Source: Polaribacter sp. (GTDB taxonomy: Bacteria > Bacteroidota > Bacteroidia > Flavobacteriales > Flavobacteriaceae). Taken from it: 10,169 nt of DNA. A model generated the notes under the pieces. The model was not told the origin of the DNA, did no database searches, and saw only the letters and a list, made by a program, of their open reading frames with translations. A program made the position numbers and the translations under genes. The stretch covers positions 1 through 10,169 of the forward strand of contig DPRC01000083.1 in NCBI GenBank assembly GCA_003537695.1, in the 5' to 3' direction. Below are positions 7,195-10,169 of this stretch, piece after piece. The stretch's first letter is position 1, and each line of letters starts with the position of its first letter.

Positions 7195-7202
7195 TACTTT
7201 TG
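7195..7202 (+). promoter_or_regulatory. Putative -7 promoter box (TACTTTTG) of the TonB receptor gene
   Basis: TACTTTTG matches TAnnTTTG on the plus strand and would give a leader of about 105 bases before the ATG at 7315. The nearest upstream TTG (7162-7164) is 30 bases away, so the -33 element is weak. An alternative reading is TTG (7200-7202), an 18-base spacer and TAAATTTT (7221-7228), which has good spacing but a mismatch in the last base. The leader is very AT-rich and holds the palindrome TTGTTAACAA (7292-7301) close to the start codon. Confidence 0.4.
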
Positions 7203-7314
7203 ATAATGCAAAAAATTAACTAAATTTTAAGAAAAACATAAAATTTAATGTTAAATAATCAATTATTGAAAAAAAATTGTATTTTGCATTATTGTTAACA
7301 AACTAATTTATATT

Positions 7315-10164
7315 ATGATAAAAAAGATTTTATTACTAGCGTTCGTAGTATTTGGAAGTGCAGCCATGCTGGCGCAAACCACTATTACAGGAACAGTTAA
7401 AGACGCAAAAACAGGCGAAACATTGCCGGGTGCAAACATTAAAGTGGAAAGGAAAGCAGTGGGTACAAATACTGATTTTGATGGAAATTTTTCATTAAAT
7501 GTGTCAGATATTCCTCCGTTTTCTCTAGAGATTTCGGTCTTGGGGTACAAAACAGAAAAAGTAGAGGTCACGAAGAACAATCAAAATGTTGATGTTTTAT
7601 TGACGGAAAACGAAACATTTCTTGATGAAATAGTAGTTTCTGCATCTCGAACTCCAGAACGTATTATGGAGTCTCCAGTTACAATAGAGCGTTTAGATTC
7701 AAGAGCTATTAAAAACACTTCTTCTCCTTCTTTTTACGATGGTTTAGAAAACTTGAAAGGTGTGGATATTAACTCTAACAGTTTAACATTTAAATCCGTA
7801 AACACACGTGGATTTGCAACATTTGCAAATGAGCGGTTTATGCAATTGGTTGATGGTATGGATAACTCCGCACCTGGATTAAACTTTGCAGTAGGAAATT
7901 TGTTAGGAATTTCTGAGTTGGATGTGAAATCTGTAGAGGTTTTACCAGGAGCATCTTCTGCTTTGTATGGCGCAAATGCCTTCAACGGGATTATGTTTAT
8001 GAAGAGTAAAAGTGCTTTTGATGATCAAGGGATTAGTGTTTCTTTGAAATCAGGTATTACAAGCCAAAAAGCCGCGGGAGACAATGAGTTTAAAGATTTG
8101 AACATAAGAATGGCTTATGCTTTTTCCAATTACTTTGCAGCGAAAGCAACATTATCGTATTTAAAAGGAACAGATTGGTATGCTACGGACTATAGAGATG
8201 AAGTAGATGGCGTTTCAACGAGCCACGCTGGTAACACAGCATATAATGGACTTAACGTTTACGGAGATGAAGTTGGAACTACATTAGATTTTGATGCAAT
8301 TGCTGGTACACCTGCAGGAACATTGGGAGCTACAAGAGTTACAAGAACAGGATACAATGATGTTGACTTCATGAACAATGAGGCAAAGAGTGTGAAGTTT
8401 GGAGCTTCTTTAAACTATCGCCCACTTGGAGATGATAGAGTTGAAGTTATCTGGAATACTAAATTTGGTTCAGGAAACACAATTTATCAAGGACAAAACA
8501 GGTATAACATCAAGAATTTTACGCTAGCACAACACAGATTAGAGGTGAGAGGTAAAAACTTCTTTGTAAGAGCATATACAACAGCAGAAGACGCTGGAGA
8601 TTCTTACGATACTCGTTTTGCTGCGATTAATGTGAACAGGATGTGGAGTTCAGACAAAAATTGGTTTCAAGAGTATGCAGGTGCATATTTAGGAGCTGCA
8701 GCTCCTTTTGGAGTTCCAGCAATGAATCATGATGCGGCAAGAGCTTTTGCCGACAGAGGGCGTTTAATGCCAGGAACAACGGGATTTGATGAAGCGAAAG
8801 AAATTGTTACAAATGACCCGAACTTAGTTACAGGTTCTAAATTTTTGGATAGAACTAAAATGTACCATGCAGACGCAAACCTAAACTTAAGAGATTACAT
8901 CAACTTCGCAGAGATACAAGTAGGTGGATCTATGAGGGAGTATAGGTTGGATTCTCAAGGAACTATTTTTACCGATTATGATGGACCAATTTCATATACT
9001 GAAGCGGGTGCTTATATTCAAGGTCAAAAAAGAATGTTGGATGACCGTTTAAAGTTAACTGCTTCTGCAAGATATGACAAAGCGATTAATTTTAAAGGGA
9101 ATATTTCTCCAAGACTTTCTTTATCATATGCTGCCGGAGAAGACAAGAGACATAATTTTAGAGCTTCTCTTCAAACAGGTTTTAGAAATCCAACTGCACA
9201 AGATCAATATATTGGTTTGGACGCAGGTGCAGGAATCTTAGTAGGTACAGCTCCAGATAATATTGAAAGATATAGATCTTTGCCATATGATTTAGGTATT
9301 AACCCTGCTTTAGCGGGATATATTAATGCTGTTACGGGTAGTAGTATTGGTGGAACGCAAGTTCTAACAGGAGACATGGCATACAACAACTCTTGGACGG
9401 TTAGTTCTTTAGAAGCATTTGCTGTGAGCGGGAATCCAGCAGATTTAAAGAAATCTAATATTGCTTTTGTGGCACCAGAATATGTAACTGCTTATGATGT
9501 TGGATATAGGGGTGTAATTGCAGGATTGTCAATCGATGTGAATGCATATTATAATAAATATGAAGATTTTATTGCAAGTAAAAATGCAGCGGCACCATTG
9601 TATGGGAATGTAAATCTTTCAGACATGGTAGATTTAGGTCCAGTAACAGGAGGAGCAGCAGGAATAACACCAATTTCTTTAATCGCTGTGGGTAACGGAG
9701 ATTATAAAGGAGTTGCTTTTGATTCTAATTCAGATTCAGACATTAGTTCTTATGGTTTAGGAATTGGGCTTTCTAAAAAAGTAATGAATGGTTTTGATTT
9801 AGGTTTTAATTATTCATATGCTAAATTTGAAGAGGCAGGAGGATCGGATCCAGACTTTGAGGCAGGTTTTAATACACCAGAGCACAAAGTAAAAGTACAG
9901 TTTGGAAAAACAGACTTATTTAAGAACTTTGGGTTTAATGTAAACTACAGATGGCAAGATGAGTTCTTATGGCAATCTTCTTACTATGATGGAATGGTTG
10001 AAGCGAGATCAGTAGTGGATGCACAGATAAATTATACAATCCCAAATTTAAAATCTGTTATTAAACTTGGTGGAGCTAATTTAGGAGGAAAAGAATACTT
10101 TAGTGCACCAGGAGTTGGAGCTACAGGTTCTCAGTTCTATTTATCTTGGACAATTGGAAACTAA
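7315..10164 (+). CDS. TonB-dependent outer-membrane receptor with carboxypeptidase-regulatory-like domain
   Basis: This 949-residue outer-membrane active transporter is energised through TonB-ExbBD; its substrate is unknown. Residues 1-20 form a signal peptide ending MLA before Gln21. A CarboxypepD_reg-like beta-sandwich follows (about 22-97, TGTVKDAKTGETLPGANI), then a TonB-box-like DEIVVSA (104-110). The plug domain (about 115-233) contains VNTRGF (162-167), LVDGMDN (178-184) and PGASSALYGANAFNG (211-225). The remainder is an aromatic-rich beta-barrel ending FYLSWTIGN. The plug has LVDGMDNSAPGLNF where SusC/RagA receptors have a YVIDGVP-type segment, so I do not call it SusC, and no susD precedes it. 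The ATG at 7315 with an AT-rich leader is a firm start, and the TAA at 10162-10164 completes the gene five bases before the window ends. It is divergent from ribF, and its neighbours downstream are not visible. Peptides, siderophores or lipids are all possible substrates. Confidence 0.93.
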   Translation: MIKKILLLAFVVFGSAAMLAQTTITGTVKDAKTGETLPGANIKVERKAVGTNTDFDGNFSLNVSDIPPFSLEISVLGYKTEKVEVTKNNQNVDVLLTENETFLDEIVVSASRTPERIMESPVTIERLDSRAIKNTSSPSFYDGLENLKGVDINSNSLTFKSVNTRGFATFANERFMQLVDGMDNSAPGLNFAVGNLLGISELDVKSVEVLPGASSALYGANAFNGIMFMKSKSAFDDQGISVSLKSGITSQKAAGDNEFKDLNIRMAYAFSNYFAAKATLSYLKGTDWYATDYRDEVDGVSTSHAGNTAYNGLNVYGDEVGTTLDFDAIAGTPAGTLGATRVTRTGYNDVDFMNNEAKSVKFGASLNYRPLGDDRVEVIWNTKFGSGNTIYQGQNRYNIKNFTLAQHRLEVRGKNFFVRAYTTAEDAGDSYDTRFAAINVNRMWSSDKNWFQEYAGAYLGAAAPFGVPAMNHDAARAFADRGRLMPGTTGFDEAKEIVTNDPNLVTGSKFLDRTKMYHADANLNLRDYINFAEIQVGGSMREYRLDSQGTIFTDYDGPISYTEAGAYIQGQKRMLDDRLKLTASARYDKAINFKGNISPRLSLSYAAGEDKRHNFRASLQTGFRNPTAQDQYIGLDAGAGILVGTAPDNIERYRSLPYDLGINPALAGYINAVTGSSIGGTQVLTGDMAYNNSWTVSSLEAFAVSGNPADLKKSNIAFVAPEYVTAYDVGYRGVIAGLSIDVNAYYNKYEDFIASKNAAAPLYGNVNLSDMVDLGPVTGGAAGITPISLIAVGNGDYKGVAFDSNSDSDISSYGLGIGLSKKVMNGFDLGFNYSYAKFEEAGGSDPDFEAGFNTPEHKVKVQFGKTDLFKNFGFNVNYRWQDEFLWQSSYYDGMVEARSVVDAQINYTIPNLKSVIKLGGANLGGKEYFSAPGVGATGSQFYLSWTIGN

Positions 10165-10169
10165 TTAGA

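Noticed and set aside
7308..7580. Minus-strand 90-codon open frame over the start of the receptor gene
   Set aside because: It is antisense to the signal peptide and carboxypeptidase-like domain of a clear coding sequence and has no recognisable features.
7734..9389. Two minus-strand open frames (7734-7985 and 9204-9389)
   Set aside because: Both are antisense within the TonB receptor gene and are shadow frames.
7315..10164. SusC/RagA-type polysaccharide-uptake receptor
   Set aside because: The N-terminal domain fits, but the plug lacks the SusC-type YVIDGVP-like segment and no SusD gene is visible in the window.
1..10169. CRISPR array, transposon, prophage, defence or toxin-antitoxin system
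   Set aside because: No regularly spaced repeats, transposase, integrase, terminal repeats or effector-like domains were seen on either strand. All large frames are intact housekeeping or envelope genes.

Overview
The window reads as chromosomal core DNA from a member of the Bacteroidetes, most likely a marine Flavobacteriaceae of the Polaribacter/Tenacibaculum type. The signs are the AT-rich composition, a TonB-dependent receptor with an N-terminal carboxypeptidase-regulatory-like domain, a DUF4286 protein, the gene order, and TAnnTTTG promoter -7 boxes instead of E. coli-type TATAAT boxes. The genus is an inference; no rRNA or other marker is present.

Positions 1-7121 hold six genes, all on the minus strand. 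In order of transcription they are ribF (FMN/FAD synthesis), serS (seryl-tRNA synthetase), a secreted TPR protein, a DUF4286 protein, rsmA/ksgA (16S rRNA dimethyltransferase) and mgtE (Mg2+ transporter). They are housekeeping genes of cofactor supply, translation, ribosome maturation and ion uptake. A TAnnTTTG box lies just upstream of ribF, serS, the TPR gene, the DUF4286 gene and rsmA, so this looks like a series of short transcription units. Only rsmA and mgtE, which overlap by 11 bases, look obligately co-transcribed. Several starts are not ATG: rsmA and DUF4286 use GTG and ribF uses TTG.

The only gene-free stretch over 300 bases is 4446-4775, between serS and the TPR gene. It is AT-rich and holds three perfect palindromes, a weak stem-loop just after serS, the TPR promoter and a 33-codon start-less reading frame that may be a gene relic.

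Positions 7122-7314 are a divergent promoter region, with ribF leaving to the left and a 949-residue TonB-dependent outer-membrane receptor (7315-10164, complete) to the right. The receptor appears to have a leader of about 105 bases. It lacks the SusC-type plug signature and its partner genes, if any, lie beyond the window.

I found no mobile element, CRISPR array, tRNA, rRNA, defence system or clear sign of transfer. I do not see evidence for a new biological system. The points worth a second look are start-site corrections, the intergenic palindromes and possible relic, the two uncharacterised proteins in a housekeeping block, and the unassigned receptor.
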